Shown in pieces: positions 46,401 to 58,571 of a stretch of 64,000 bases of DNA. The stretch comes from Rheum nobile (Eukaryota; Streptophyta; Magnoliopsida; Caryophyllales; Polygonaceae), in NCBI GenBank assembly GCA_027886185.1, contig WOAB01000501.1, forward strand, positions 1,240,001 through 1,304,000, read 5' to 3'. Each line of letters opens with the position of its first letter. Position 1 is the stretch's first letter. Below the pieces are notes generated by a model. It did not search any database. It was not told the DNA's origin and saw nothing but the letters and a program-made list of their open reading frames with translations. A program made the position numbers and the translations under genes.

Positions 46401-47562
46401 AGAATTTGTTAAAAAAAAAATTATATATTTTTTATAATAAAGTAGTTTTAGAAAATTTGTTATAGGCAGGTGTGAAAAGTGAAAAATTTTACGCTTTTAC
46501 AAATAATGTATTTATCATTTATTACTAATTAAATAATGTATTTATCATTTATTACGAATAATGTATTTATCATTGAAAATTATTATACTCCATCGGCTAT
46601 CGATGACAAAGTGTTATAACACGAAAATTACTAATTGATATATTAACTTGCTATCATTTTATTTAGAAAACAGACCTTTTGGACTTAAATATGAAAAATA
46701 TCTAGCTTAACTTACATAAAAAACCGTAAGAATCAGATTCTATTATTCTTTTCTATTTTCTTAATCACGGTGAATGCAATATTCAATTAAAACTATGAAT
46801 ATATACATTTTATTACTAAAACGTAGAATATGTATCAGTAAAATATGCACAATATTGTAGGTCTCCTATGCATCCATTTTATATGGCACTAAATCTGCCA
46901 TATCGTTAACAAGCTAAAGCATAACACGTCATTTTTTCACGGAAGAAGATCTCCATCCACAAGATTGATTGAAAAAAAAACAACTAAAACTCCCCATTTT
47001 CTAATTAAGAAAATTTCTCCAAAGTTTCTTCACCCAATATCCATTTTTTTCTTTTGTTTTCCACCTGTTTTTTCCACTAAAAAAGACTAATACAGATCAA
47101 ACACACCTTAAAAGCATCAGCTACGATGAGCTCATAACCGTCGGCGCTGCGGCTAAGCGCCAAGCCAAGTGGGCGCCCACCGGTGTTGACCACCTCTTCC
47201 ACCTCCACCGCGCCGTCCTCAAAGCCCGGCCCACCAACCGGCATGACCCGTTTGATCCACCCGTCTCCACATCCCGTGTACATCACCTTTGAAACCGGGT
47301 CATACACGAGGTGCTCCGGGCCCGTAACGTGGCCCGACCCGACTCGATTGAGGCTCCGAATAATCCGCCCATCGACAACCGGTGGTTGTGGAGTCGGGTC
47401 GTGGTGGTGGTCCGGTAAAGCTACCGGGTCAGATGGGTCGAGTTTGTATAAAATAATTGCGAATAATACAGGAAGTACAAGGAATGAGAAGACGTAACGA
47501 GATTGAGAGTTTTTGTTTTTACTTGTTTGTTGGGGTTGGGATGAAAGTGGGTTGGGTTTCAT
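41417..47562 (-). CDS. Strictosidine-synthase-like protein (adipocyte plasma-membrane-associated-protein type)
   Basis: Four exons on the minus strand: 47562-47107, 42692-42385, 42261-42129 and 41683-41417, with GT/AG borders that keep frame, about 387 residues. An N-terminal signal anchor (YVFSFLVLPVLFAIILYKLD, about residues 23-42) is followed by a six-bladed beta-propeller: GPEHLVYDPVSKVMYTGCGD, RPLGLALSR, LTNGVEVAKDGIIYFTDASS, FPNGLALSSDQRSLIFCET, GSPDNIHYDGEGLYWIGIPT and GGVKIGQRLYLGSLFYDHI. These are hallmarks of plant SSL proteins in the endomembrane system. True strictosidine synthases need a catalytic Glu; I cannot show it here, and most SSL members do not make strictosidine. Intron 1 is 4.4 kb and full of repeats; intron 3 holds a MITE. 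Confidence 0.9.
41939..42043. mobile_element. 105-bp MITE in intron 3
   Basis: Inverted ends GGGTCTGTTTAGATT and AATCCAAACAGACC with TAA-like flanks. A related left arm lies at 32265. Confidence 0.7.
43278..43465. repeat. (CT)n microsatellite, two blocks
   Basis: About 85 bases of pure CT on each side of CTGGCGTTGCAGGGAACCAC (43361-43380); the same word occurs again at 43476-43495 after the second block. The stop-free frame across it (poly-Arg/Glu) is an artefact. Confidence 0.95.
43617..43857 (+). pseudogene. First exon of a Pro/Gln-rich protein gene, decayed, in intron 1
   Basis: ATGATGTACGGTGG opens a frame on the strand opposite to the host gene: MMYGGDAQHQQRQPPQG, then PPHLHPPMSPGPPPPYAQLQ, ending PPYEG before a donor-like GAAG/GTTAAG. 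Two in-frame TAG codons (43668, 43737) sit where CAG (Gln) would fit the Gln-rich context. The CT-rich sequence upstream would be its leader. It resembles the low-complexity start of plant RNA-binding proteins, but the family cannot be named from this exon. Confidence 0.5.
44230..45190. repeat. AT-rich degenerate repeats of GATATGCA / GATATTCA with a G+C-rich block
   Basis: Many variants of TTGTATGATATGCA.TTT and GTGATATTCATTTGTGTGGATGGGATATGCATTTT. A G+C-rich block at 44569-44695 (GCCGCGGGCGCGGCCACGG and relatives) interrupts it, as in the repeat at 16731. Stop-free stretches here are not genes. Confidence 0.75.
45200..47100. other. Remainder of intron 1, AT-rich
   Basis: No gene. A three-copy 24-27 bp tandem repeat (AATAATGTATTTATCATTTATTAC) lies at 46503-46577. 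Confidence 0.5.
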
Positions 47563-47625
47563 TTTAGCTTCTAGTTCGTTGCAGCTTGCATAATAGGAAC
47601 AATAATAGGAACAAGCTAGTACGAA

Positions 47626-47635
47626 CTATATAAGG
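47626..47635 (-). promoter_or_regulatory. TATA box of the strictosidine-synthase-like gene
   Basis: CCTTATATAG on the minus strand, about 64-73 bp upstream of the ATG at 47562. Confidence 0.6.
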
Positions 47636-47775
47636 AGTTGAAATATTAACAAGGGTTGACGTGGACTTGATTTATTTTTTATTTCGTGATTCGATCGTGT
47701 TGGAATATATTTTTTTATATGCCAAATTGAGATATAATTTGCCTAGTATATAAGTTTTATGACAAACTTTTTTTA

Positions 47776-47896
47776 TTGTCTATTGATTTTAGGATGAAAT
47801 TTTATCAGGCTTATATACTCGGCTTATTTGCGCCTATATACTCGTATATATATGTACGACCCCCAGTTAATGGGTCCACGGACTTTCACATGGTAT
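47776..47896. repeat. Dispersed LTR-like repeat
   Basis: Shares TTTTAGGATG, TTATATACTCG and GGTCCACGGACTTTCACATGG with 41065-41146 and, more loosely, 49471-49553. Possibly remains of one old LTR family. Confidence 0.5.
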
Positions 47897-47948
47897 TAAG
47901 GCTGGTTTAGTCTTGGATACCTTTCTTGAGTTGAGTGGGTCTGGTTAT

Positions 47949-49401
47949 TGATGACATCCAATTTGTTACACGTTTAGGACATGCATTTGTGCTTGTTTTA
48001 TGCATTTTGTGTTGCATTTATAGCTAGTTGTATTGTTTTCTTTGTTATGGAGGTCTACACTAGGAAATGTGTGTTTTCAGGTACTTGGGTGAATTTTTGG
48101 GAGCTGTCTATGGATGATGTTGAAACCTAGGATGTCATCTGGAGGCTAACGGGATGAACCATGAAGAATTTGGGCCGGAGGCGAACTAAAACAAGAGGCC
48201 ATGCGTTTTGGACTGAATTCCCTTCAAGAGGCCGTGCGGTGCAGGCGGTGATTTCTCGCTAATAGGTTGTGCGTTTTTACTTTGTCTGTGCGTTTTTTGC
48301 ACGGCTGATCGTTTTTACTTTGCGTGTGCGTTTTGCGCACATGCCGTGCGTTTTCATTCCTGTAGAATTTGACCGTGCGAAAATCGCACGGGCTGTGCGT
48401 TTTACCCGAATGACTTTATTTTTAGAATATGTATAAATACTTCGTTTTAGGTTTTGGGAGGGATCTTTTGCCACTTTTTCTAACTCTCTAGACCTAGTTG
48501 TTTGCCTCCATTTGAAAGATTACAACTTTGGAGATTGTTCTACTCGATTCGAGACTAATTTCATCTTTCTCTTTAATCTTGTTTATGATTTCTATTGTTA
48601 TTATGTTTTCTTTGGTTGATATTGCAATTATGTCTAGCTAATTTCTATATTTCTAGGGTTGGGGTGATCCCAACTATGCGTAGGTAGACTTGCTTGATAT
48701 TTGCTTGAATGGAAATATGAAACTTTGTTGATTCATTCCTAGATGTTTTATACCCATATTAGCGTATGCGAATTGGATCCTATTAGGGTTTGCAACCGAG
48801 AAGTAAAAACGTTAATAGATAGTCAGATAGGGTTTGAGATCGAGAGGTAATAACTTCTATTGGAATCCTAGGAATTGAACCTGAGATTTATTATTGCGAG
48901 AGCGTCTTAATTTCTCTTGTGGATTAATAACTATCATAGAAACTCTAAGATTAGGTTGGGTTTAGTAAGTCACGAGAGTGGATGTTAATTCAGTTTGACC
49001 TTAGATTCTAAGTGCCCAGAGGGTCTAGATCTTGATTAGCAAGTCGCGAGAGTGGATGTTAATTGAATCTAGACACATTTACTATCCGAGAGGAATTAGT
49101 AATTACCTAAGATAGTTACCTTCAACAAAGACAGACTAGATCCAGACATTTATCTAGTTAAGTCTACTGAAGCATAGTTGCGGGGATCCTTTGCCTTGGA
49201 AACTTTCCCTTCATTGATTACAATCATCACTTGCATTTGTTTCTCAATTTTTAGTTATTAGTTCAACAAAAAATCTCATCTTTTGGCTTAGCTTACTGGT
49301 TTAAGATACAATCGATACTATATACTAAGTCCTCGTTGGGAACGACACTTGAAAAGCTATAACTGAACCCATACACTTATGGGTAGGTTTTTGTCCTATC
49401 A
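47949..49401 (+). mobile_element. Solo LTR, Tat/Athila-like
   Basis: Begins TGATGACATCC and ends TTTGTCCTATCA. The 3' part has CCTCGTTGGGAACGACACTTG, the kind of sequence found near the end of Tat-group LTRs. CGAGAGTGGATGTTAATT occurs twice (about 48974 and 49051). A G+C-rich block of GTGCGTTTT / CGTGCGAAAATCGCACG palindromes lies at 48225-48400. No PBS or PPT adjoins it and no clear target duplication was seen, so borders are approximate. Confidence 0.5.
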
Positions 49402-50395
49402 ACTATAAAGAGATTAAGATGCACACCCACATCCGTTTGTCTAAGTGTCAACTAGATCAAACTAATTATCGGCCCATTAAACTTGCGGTTATATACTGGA
49501 TTTATGCGCTCGTATTTGCATGACCTCAGTCAATGAGCTCACGAACTTTCACAGATCGGTCTAAGTCGTTCTACATCAGAACCAGGTACTATAAAGTCCT
49601 TTTAATATGAGCGATCCCTTCAATTCAGTTTTCCAATCATACACGAGATATTCGAGTTTCTAGACAAACACTTAAGAAAACTCAAACGCCTCATCCCGCA
49701 AGCCTAACATGTAATCGGTTGACATGAACTTAATTAAATGGCCTAACTTGCACATTTATTTAAATTAATGTCATAGTTTCTACCCCAAATTAGTAAAATT
49801 GAATGTATTAGAAAAAGGTATACACAAAAATTAGCCCTAATAAGATGATTTATATATAAGCTTTACTAACATAACTGGTATACAATAAAACCATGATAGC
49901 CATCACATGTTCAATGTCGTATTGTCGTCAAACTTTAATATCCTTTATTACAAAAAATAAAAATTATAAAAGACCACTCTTTAAACAAAAAATTGGTTTA
50001 ACCATTCAATTATCAATAATCAATCAAATACGCCCTAAATTTTTGTCATGTTTCCTAACAAAAAAAATACGCCCTAAAATCATCTAAAAAAATTCTCATT
50101 TTGAAAGAAAAATTGTTATTTTTTGTACGTTTATTAACATATTATATACATATATCATATGTAACACGTACACAAAGATCAAAGATGCACCATTAATCAC
50201 ACCCACTATTCCACTAACCATCGTACTTATATGATCACTTGTTATTGTCAACCTATTTTGTCGATCTAATCGACTCCACATCTCCCTCTTGAAAAAACCA
50301 TAAATTGGTCATTGGTGGTACAAATTAGTTGGCCACTTTTCCACCAAAAAAAAGCCGAAAAATCGCACACTCCTTTTTTTTTAACCTCGCACTCT
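49402..50395. other. Intergenic, AT-rich
   Basis: One dispersed repeat piece (49471-49553). The 5' end of the MULE element should lie near 50300-50400, but its TIR could not be recognised because the other end is outside the window. Confidence 0.4.
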
Positions 50396-50399
50396 ATCT

Positions 50400-50737
50400 G
50401 GGCGGCACCTAGTGCAGCCCAAAAAATCCGATTTTCTTGGGCTGTACTAGGTGCCGTCCAAGATGGGTTTAAATTTATTTTTTTATTAAAATTATGATTT
50501 AAATTGAATTTTTAAAAACCGGTTCAGTAGACCGGCTTATTGGGCGGCATATATTGCCGCCCACTAAGCCAGTTCACTGAACCGGTTTGTTGTGGGAAAA
50601 AGGGTTTATGGGCGGCACTATGTGCAGTCCAGAAAACCGATTCACTAAACCCGGATTTCTGGGCGGCACATAGTGCAGCTTAGGGAGTGTACGACTGAAA
50701 TTTAACGGTCAATTTGGGTTGCACATAGTGCCGCCCA
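50400..50737. repeat. Array of six ~21-bp palindromes in the MULE leader
   Basis: Units at 50400-50420, 50438-50460, 50541-50561, 50610-50630, 50660-50680 and 50715-50735 follow GGGCGGCA-CNTAG-TGCNGCCC. AACCGGTTCA words stand between them (50518, 50578). The layout parallels the element at 15630-19275 but with GGCGGCA instead of GGCGCAA arms. Confidence 0.85.
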
Positions 50738-50765
50738 GAATTATTTTGTGTGGTCATGTGGCCGA

Positions 50766-50776
50766 CTATATATATG
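50766..50776 (+). promoter_or_regulatory. TATA box of the MULE-OTU gene
   Basis: CTATATATATG about 90 bp upstream of the ATG at 50858; a second TATATATATG abuts the start codon. Confidence 0.5.
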
Positions 50777-53132
50777 GGAGATGTAATAGTATACCACCAT
50801 TGAAAGATACAACAGGAAAAAAAACTTCAAACCCATTGTAATTTTCCGACTATATATATGTCGTCGTCAAGCGATCCTTTTTGGAGGGGGTTGTCGGAGT
50901 CGTCTTCGAGCGCGCCCACGTCTCTAGATGATGAGGATGATTTTCAGTCGCCGATTTCTCCTCAGTACTTCAAGGTACGTAATATTTTTAATTTTTATTG
51001 TATAAAATGATTAGATATTAACTGTACTTAGTTTTTAAAATGTAGACTGTTTAGAAATAATGCATAATTTTTGTATATTAATTTGTATAAATTTAATTAT
51101 TAATTAGTTTCTAATGTACTAATTTTTGTATATAAATAGGGTGATTCTAGTGATGATGAATTTTTAGCAATTGACTTCTCATCCCATTTTACTACTAATG
51201 AGATATTTCCGAGTATGGAGGGATTGAGGCAGTGGGTGCAAAAGGTCGGTTTTAGTCTTTCTATGGTGATCACTACTAAATCATCAAAGTCTAAAAAGAT
51301 TGTTTTTCATTGTGAGAGATCCGGGTTACCTAGGTCCGGCAAGAAAAAGAAGTTAGTCGATTGTAAAAAGGTCAGTCCGATACGAGTGAATAAAGCTAGG
51401 TCAAAGAAGAAGGGTTGTCCCTTTTTGTTGCATGGTATTTTTAGGGAAGGAAATGCTATTAGAGATCCTGGATGGACCATATCGGTTGTTAGAGGATGCC
51501 ATAACCATATGCTTTCAACCACCTTGATTGGCCATGCATTTGCTTCCCGACTTACGATGGAGCAACGTAGAAAAGTGATGATTGATACTACGGCGGGTGC
51601 AAGACCCAAGGTTATTTCTACACAGATTAAGAATGAATATACGGGTTCAACGGTATCGAGGAGGCAAGTGTACACTGTTAGGGCTAAGGAGAGGTTGAAA
51701 TACCTGGGCAATCTGAATGTGACACAATGGTCATTGGGGTTTTTTAAGGATAAAGGCTATTTGTTGGACAGTGCTACTAAAACGAGGGAAGATGGGAAGG
51801 AGGTATTGGCGTGCTTGTTTATTTCTCATCCAGACGCTCGACATTTGTTTTGCATGTTCCCTAATGTCGTCATCATGGATTCGACGTACAAAACCAACAG
51901 GTAAACCTTACTCGTTTTAGTATTATGAGTAGATAATGATATTTTTGGCGGGTTTAAAGTATTTTTGTGTTGCATTTATAGGTACGGTATGCCACTGTTC
52001 CAGATTGTTGGGTTTACTTGCACCAACTTCACATATTGCATTGCTCTTGTGTTCATGGAAAGGGAGACGGCAAGCCACTATTCATGGGCATTGACACGAT
52101 TGAAGTGGTTGTACGGGGGGAAAAGTCTCGTATGCATCATGTCTGATCGAGAGCTAGGACTGATCAAGGCTGCCAAAATGGTGTTTCCGAAGGTTCGGCA
52201 TCATTTGTGTCAGGTCCATGTAGACCGTAATGTGAAGGCATATGCTAAGTTGATGAAGATTGACGAGAAGAAATTCTCGGGAAGTGTTCGTCGGGTGATG
52301 AGGTCTCACACAAAGGAGGAGTATAGAGAGCGACTTGCTCACTTTAAGGAGATATGGAATGAAGGCCTTGTGAAATATGTCGAGGAAACTTGGTTTAAAG
52401 ACTATAAGAAAAAGCTAGTTGCGGCATGGTGTTATGATGTTCTCCATTTTGCCACAAGAACATCAAACAGGTAACTTTCATACAAACATTTGCAATCAAA
52501 TTGGGTTTTAAAATTCATTTAGTAAATTGTAAACGATTATATTATTTTCAGGGTTGAGGGTCAACACTCTATGCTTAAGGACATGATTGAGACATCCGTT
52601 GGAGGGTTCGACACAATTGTGCAACACATCGACAACATGTTTGTTGATCAGCATCGGAAGATCCGATTTGAGATGACCAAGAACTGCACTGCCTTTCCCA
52701 TGGAGATAGTAAATGGCCCTGAGTGGGTTAAGGTCTTCTTCAAGCGCATCCTTGAAAAGTGCTCTGAGAAATGCTTGAGAATGTTGTATGCCCAAGCTGT
52801 GTTAGCAAAGGAGGGGAAAATTGGGGACAAATGTGATGATTTTTGGTGGAAGTCCACACTAGGACTGCCTTGCCCACACACAATTAAGGTCTATGTGGAG
52901 ACAGGTTACCCGTTAGTACCTGAAGAAGTTGATATTTTCTGGAAGCAGATCAGATGGAAAGGGGTGGATGCTAAGGATCTTGATGTCGATGATGGTGTTG
53001 CAATCACAGCGGATAATGTCACGGTGCAGGACTTCGTTGAAGAGTTCTTATGTGGAAAAGTTGATGGATTTCTGTTGAAGAAGATGGCGGATAAGTGGCG
53101 TGAGTCAACTGACCCTACATCGTGCCAGATTC

Positions 53133-53137
53133 AAGAC
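53133..53137. repeat. Target site duplication AAGAC, left copy
   Basis: Directly before the Copia LTR start TGTTAGG; repeated at 62738-62742 after TTACA. Confidence 0.95.
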
Positions 53138-54262
53138 TGTTAGGAAACGGAACTCTGGAACTTAGGTTCCCCTGAGAGTTCCGTTCCTCAGTTTCTCTAC
53201 TTTTGAAGATGACAAATATTATGATACTAATGTTTTATCTCAAAGATGTGTTTTAAGGAACCACAGGAATATATCGAAGGCAGGAAAACCAAACAGAACA
53301 AGGGAACCAAAGGAACAAGACAGTTGAAGGAATCCAGAGGAACCCAGGTGTGCCCAGAAATGGAGCTTGCGACATTGCGATTCCCGAGAAATCTGGGAAC
53401 ACACAACCTCAGACAAAAGGTGTCGAAAATGACTTGTCCGAAGCTTCCAAAAGTCTGCCAAGGTCCAAGAGCTAAAGAACAAGATGCCTAGAGAACCTCT
53501 ACCTCGGACAGAGACAATGAAAGCGACAACACATGAAGACGTCGCTGTCCAGAAGTCAGTTCCCAAGCGCCCAGATTGTTGAACCTCAGAAGAAGGAAGC
53601 TGGAGAACGACTTGGCTGAAGTAGTTGACTAACCTAGAAGGATTCTGAGCTACCTAGGTTGTTTGCATATGTCAAAGACAACGTGGACCAAGGAGAACCA
53701 CACATCCTAGGGCAAGCTCGATCTGTGGGAACCAAGAGAAGTTTAAGCTGCGAAGAATCCTCTATAAAAGGAAGACTAACTCAAGGGTTATCTTCAAGCA
53801 TTCACAATAGAAACACACTTCATAGCAAACATCAAAGTGTGAAGCTTCAAACAAGATCATCAAAGCAAACCAAGATCAAGAGGAACCAGTCAAGGAAGAA
53901 GAGCTGAGTGCTAAGTTCCTGTGACTGTAAGTGATAGTTCCTAGGTGCGAAAGTCTGTTTCTTGTATTGATTATTGATTGTGTTAAGTTATCTAGGATTG
54001 TCTAACTGTGTGTAAGGCAAAGGAACTGTGTGTTCGTTCCTAGGATAAGCTGTAACCAAAAGAGATAAGAAATCAAGAAGTAGACTTTGAAATCCTTTCG
54101 AAAGAAAGGTAGTGGTTTTTATCCTGGATTGCTAGTTGGCAATCAAAGGTTTCCACTATAAGGAACTTGTCATTTGTTTGATTGTTTATTTCCGCTGCGA
54201 AAGGAACTGAGAATTGATATTATGAGTTCCTTAAGTTTTTATCTAACAATCACGATCCTACA
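53138..54262 (+). repeat. 5' LTR of the Copia element
   Basis: TGTTAGGAAACGG...CGATCCTACA. A TATA box CTATAAAAG lies at 53762-53770, marking the likely U3/R border. Short frames inside are not genes. Confidence 0.95.
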
Positions 54263-54264
54263 AT

Positions 54265-54276
54265 TGGTATCAGAGC
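54265..54276 (+). other. Primer-binding site, initiator-Met tRNA
   Basis: TGGTATCAGAGC two bases after the LTR end. Confidence 0.95.
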
Positions 54277-54312
54277 AGGAAAAGCTCTAGATCTTTGATA
54301 AGTTTGCAGATC

Positions 54313-57300
54313 ATGTCTCAACCAAGCAAGTTTGAGCTCGGAATCTCCACCAACAAGCCACATCTCCGAAAGAAAGGAGAAGAAATATGGTGGGAAAAGT
54401 GCATGGAAAGCCACATCAAGACCAACGACTACCAATGCTGGAGGATAGTCAAAAATGGAGATGGCTATGTCGACCTCACCATGAAGGAAGAAGATTGGAA
54501 ACCAGAACACTATGTTATCATGGAGAAGAATGCCAAGGCCAGGCAGTTCATCCTCAATGGATTGGACAAAGAGGACATGGACAAGGTCATAGGAATCAAG
54601 ACGGCCAAAGAGATGTGGAAAGCTCTCAAGGAGATGCATGAAGGAAGTGAGGAACTAAAGCAAAGCAGAAAGTTTGCTTTGGAAGGAGAATACCACACCT
54701 TCAAAATGATGGAAACTGAGACCATCTCAGAGTACTACTCTCGCTTCAACAGATTAATTGGAAAGTTGACGGCGGTGGGAGTTGATCTTGATGAAGTCTC
54801 CAAGTCCTTAGTGATCATCAATGGACTCAACTCCAAGTTCACCCTTCTCAAAGGAATCATGAAGAACACTCCAGGCATCCAATCCATTCCCTTGACCCAA
54901 GTCATAGGGAAACTGGAAGTTGAAGAAGGAGAGCACACTAAAGCCAATGCCGATAAGAAACTGGAGAAAGGAATCGCACTTAAGATCTCCAAAGCTTTCT
55001 CAAGGCTTGAGATGGAGCAAGAGAACTCAGACTTGGAAGAAGAAGAGGACGAGCTAACAGCCCTCTTCTCAAATAATATCAAAAAATTCTTTGTGAAGGG
55101 AAGGTTCCAAAAGGGCAGTTCCTCCTACAATGGACCCAGAAGGGATCTAAAGGAAGTCTCTTGTTACGAGTGCAAAGAGAAGGGATACTTTGCTAAGAAC
55201 TGTCCCAACAAGGAAGACTCCAAGGAAGAAGAAAAACCTCAGAGAAAGAAGGCTCTCGTAGCCTCATGGGGAGAAGACTCAGATGAGGAACTGGATCTGA
55301 GCGGCTTCTCTGGAGGAAGATGTCTCATGGCAAAAGGAGACTTAAGCGACTCAGAAGAACTTGAGAAAGAAGAGAGGCAACCCCAACTATGGTACATTGA
55401 CAGTGGTTGCTCATGCCATATGACCGGAAAAAGAAATCAAATGACCTCTCTTCAACCTCTCCAAGGAGGGAACATATCCTTTGGAGACAAAAGCAAAGGG
55501 AAAATCTGTGGAATAGGAACTGTGAAACTCAACGATCACATTCAGGTAAACAAAGTTCACCTTGTTGATAGTCTTGGTTTTGATCTAATAAGTGTGTCAC
55601 AGCTGTGTGATCAAGGAGACAATGAAGTCAGATTTAGATCAAACGAATGCTCAGTTCTTGACTCCTCGGGACAAATCATCCTAAAAGGAAAGAGATTCAA
55701 CAATGTTTACATTGTTGATCCATCCTTCGTCCCCAAGGAGAAACTGTGTCTCTCAACCGTGAATGACCAAGCTGAGTTGTGGCACCAACGCCTCGGTCAT
55801 GCTAGCACCAAGCTGATTCAAAAGCTACACTCAAAGGAACTAGTCAGAGGATTGCCAAAGCTGAGTGGTACATCTAAGGAACCATGCTCTGACTGTGTAA
55901 AAGAAAAACAGGCTCGTAGTTCCTTCAAATCCAAAAACATGGTAAGCACCTCAAGGCCTCTTGAGCTCATCCACATGGATCTTTGTGGACCCATGAGAGT
56001 TCAAAGCCTAGGAGGGAACAGGTATATTTTTGTTATTGTCGATGACTTCTCTCGCTTTACTTGGACCATTTTCATTAAATCTAAAAGTGAAGTCATTGAT
56101 CGCTTTAAAGACCTGGTTCCCTTGTTAGAAAAATCCCTTGATTGTTCACTTAATGCTATTCGGTCTGACCATGGTACCGAATTCGAAAATGGAGAATTTC
56201 TAACCTTTTGCAGTGAGCATGGCATTGATCACAACTTCTCTGCACCATACACTCCTCAACAGAATGGAGTAGTGGAGAGAAAGAATAGGACCTTGGAAGA
56301 CATGGCTCGAACTATGTTGATCTCAAGTGGACTCTCCCAATCCTTTTGGGTTGAGGCGATCAACACAACATGCTACATCATCAATAGAGCCATGCTTTGC
56401 CCTATCACAGAGAAGACACCCTATGAACTCCTAAGAGGAAGAGTTCCCAACATTTCTCATCTAAGGGTGTTCGGATGCAAGTGCTTTGTGCACAACAATG
56501 GGAAGGATAATCTTGGCAAGTTCGACCCAAGAAGTGATGAAGGAATCTTCATTGGATATGCCTCAGGCAGCAAGGCATACAAGGTCTTCAACAAAAGGAC
56601 TAAAAAGGTAGAAGAAAGTGTTCATGTTATTTTTAATGAAAAATCACTCGGAAAGATTATGCAGAACACCACCAGTTCCTTTGAAGATCCGTTTCCCAAG
56701 TCATCCCAAGAAGATCCAGATGAAGATGTCACTCCTCCCAGTTCCTGCCCTGCTGAACGGAACCCTCCAATGGCTCCTCCACCAGTTCCCATGGATAATG
56801 AACAACAATCCATTTCTGGGAACCATAAGTATGACGATAACATCTGTGGAGACCTCAATGACTCATCTTCCCACATGTTCTTCAATGGAGAAGGTGACCC
56901 CAACCAGGAAGCTGAATGCTCAACTCAGAATATCTCCACATCAAATACTTTGGCTTCCAACAGAGAAAGAAGAGTCGTCAAGCCTCCAGTCAGGTACGAA
57001 CATCTAACTTTCTTTGCCTTTAATGCCTTTTTGTCTATTGTGGAACCAAAGAACATAGGTGAGGCACTGAAGGATGCGGACTGGATCCAAGCCATGCAAG
57101 AGGAGCTTCATCAATTTGAAAGGAACAAAGTCTGGCATCTGATTCCTCGCCCCAAGGATAAGCACATCATAGGAACCAGATGGATTTTCAGAAACAAGCT
57201 AGATGATACAGGAGCTGTGATAAGGAACAAAGCAAGACTTGTGGCTCAAGGATACAATCAACAAGAAGGAATTGACTATGATGAAATCTATGCTCCAGTG

Positions 57301-58571
57301 GCAAGGATCGAAGCAATAAGGTTGTTGATTGCCTTCGCATCTCACAAAGGGTTCAAGTTGTTCCAAATGGATGTGAAGACAGCCTTCCTCAATGGAATTC
57401 TTCAAGAAGAAGTCTATGTCAAGCAACCTCCTGGTTTCGAAGACGACGATCATCCAGATCATGTCTACTTTCTAGACAAGGCACTCTATGGCCTCAAGCA
57501 AGCTCCCAGAGATTGGTATGATCGTCTTGCCCAGTTCCTACTCTCAAATGCTACAGGCGTGGAGTTATTGATAAGACTCTCTTCATCCTAGAAGAAGAAG
57601 GTAATATCTTAGTGGTTCAAATTTATGTTGATGATATCATTTTTGGTTCTACTAACTTGTCCCTTGTAGACAAGTTCAAAGACTTGATGAGCAGTGAATT
57701 TGAAATGAGTTTAATTGGGAAACTCACATTCTTCCTCGGATTACAAATCACTCAAAAGGAAGATGGTATTCAAATCCACCAATAGAAGTATGTCAGGGAA
57801 CTACTGAAGAAGTTCAAAATGGATTCATGCAAGCCTCTCTCCACTCTCATATCCACCATTGCCCATCTGGATAAGGACCACTCGAGTCCTCTAGTGGAGG
57901 AGAAGCTCTATAGAGGTATGATAGGCTCACTCATGTACCTAACCGCTAGTCGACCAGACATTGTCTTTGATGTTGGCTTGTGTGCTAGGTTCCAATCTTG
58001 TCCGAGAGAAACCCACTTGGCTGCTGTAAAGAGAATACTTCGATATCTTAAGGGAACTGACGATCTCTGCATTTGGTACCCCAAAGAATGTCCCTTTGAG
58101 CTCATGGGTTTCACTGATGCTGATTATGCTGGATATTTTGTGGATAGAAAGAGCACTTCTGGAATGGCACAGTTCCTAGGCCCTTGCCTTGTGTCATGGG
58201 GATCAAAGAAACAAGTTTCAGTCTCCCTCTCCACCACAGAATCCGAGTACATTGCAGCTGCCTCTTGTTGTTCCCAACTTCTCTGGCTAAAGCAACAACT
58301 CGCGGACTTTGGTATGTCTTATGGCCCTCTCACTATCCTTTGTGACAACACTAGTGCTATAAATATTTCTAAGAATCCTGTGCATCATACTAGGACCAAG
58401 CATATTGACATTAGACATCACTTTCTTAGAGATCATGTTGAGAAGGGAAACATTATTATGAAATTTTGTAGAACTGAAAATCAAATTGCAGATATATTCA
58501 CCAAGGCATTGAATAGAGTTCCTTCTGAGAACCTCAGATTGGAACTAGGAATGATTCCTATTACTCAGTAG
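54313..58571 (+). pseudogene. Copia gag-pol polyprotein with one frameshift and one stop
   Basis: Start ATG at 54313 (MSQPSKFELGIST). Gag: a UBN2-like region with ETISEYYSRFNRLIGKL, then a zinc knuckle CYECKEKGYFAKNC near residue 281 whose usual His is Tyr. Protease: WYIDSGCSCHMTG near 360. Integrase: HQRLGH...CSDC zinc-binding region, then the DDE core HMDLCGP (~555), IRSDHGTEFEN and QQNGVVERKNR. RT: QMDVKTAFLNG (~1016) and ALYGLKQAPRDWYDR. Near 57550 the frame is lost by what looks like a one-base deletion and the sequence continues in the +1 frame with IYVDDIIFGS. A TAG at 57783 replaces a probable Gln codon. From 57819 the RNase H part follows in the same frame (FTDADYAG, TESEYIAA, IDIRHHFLRD), with the final stop at 58569. 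Confidence 0.93.

Noticed and set aside
53246..53907. Short plus- and minus-strand frames inside the Copia LTRs
   Set aside because: They occur in both LTR copies, have no recognisable domain and fit non-coding LTR sequence.
54735..57462. Minus-strand frames of 74-129 codons across the Copia gag-pol
   Set aside because: Shadows of the plus-strand polyprotein without domains of their own.
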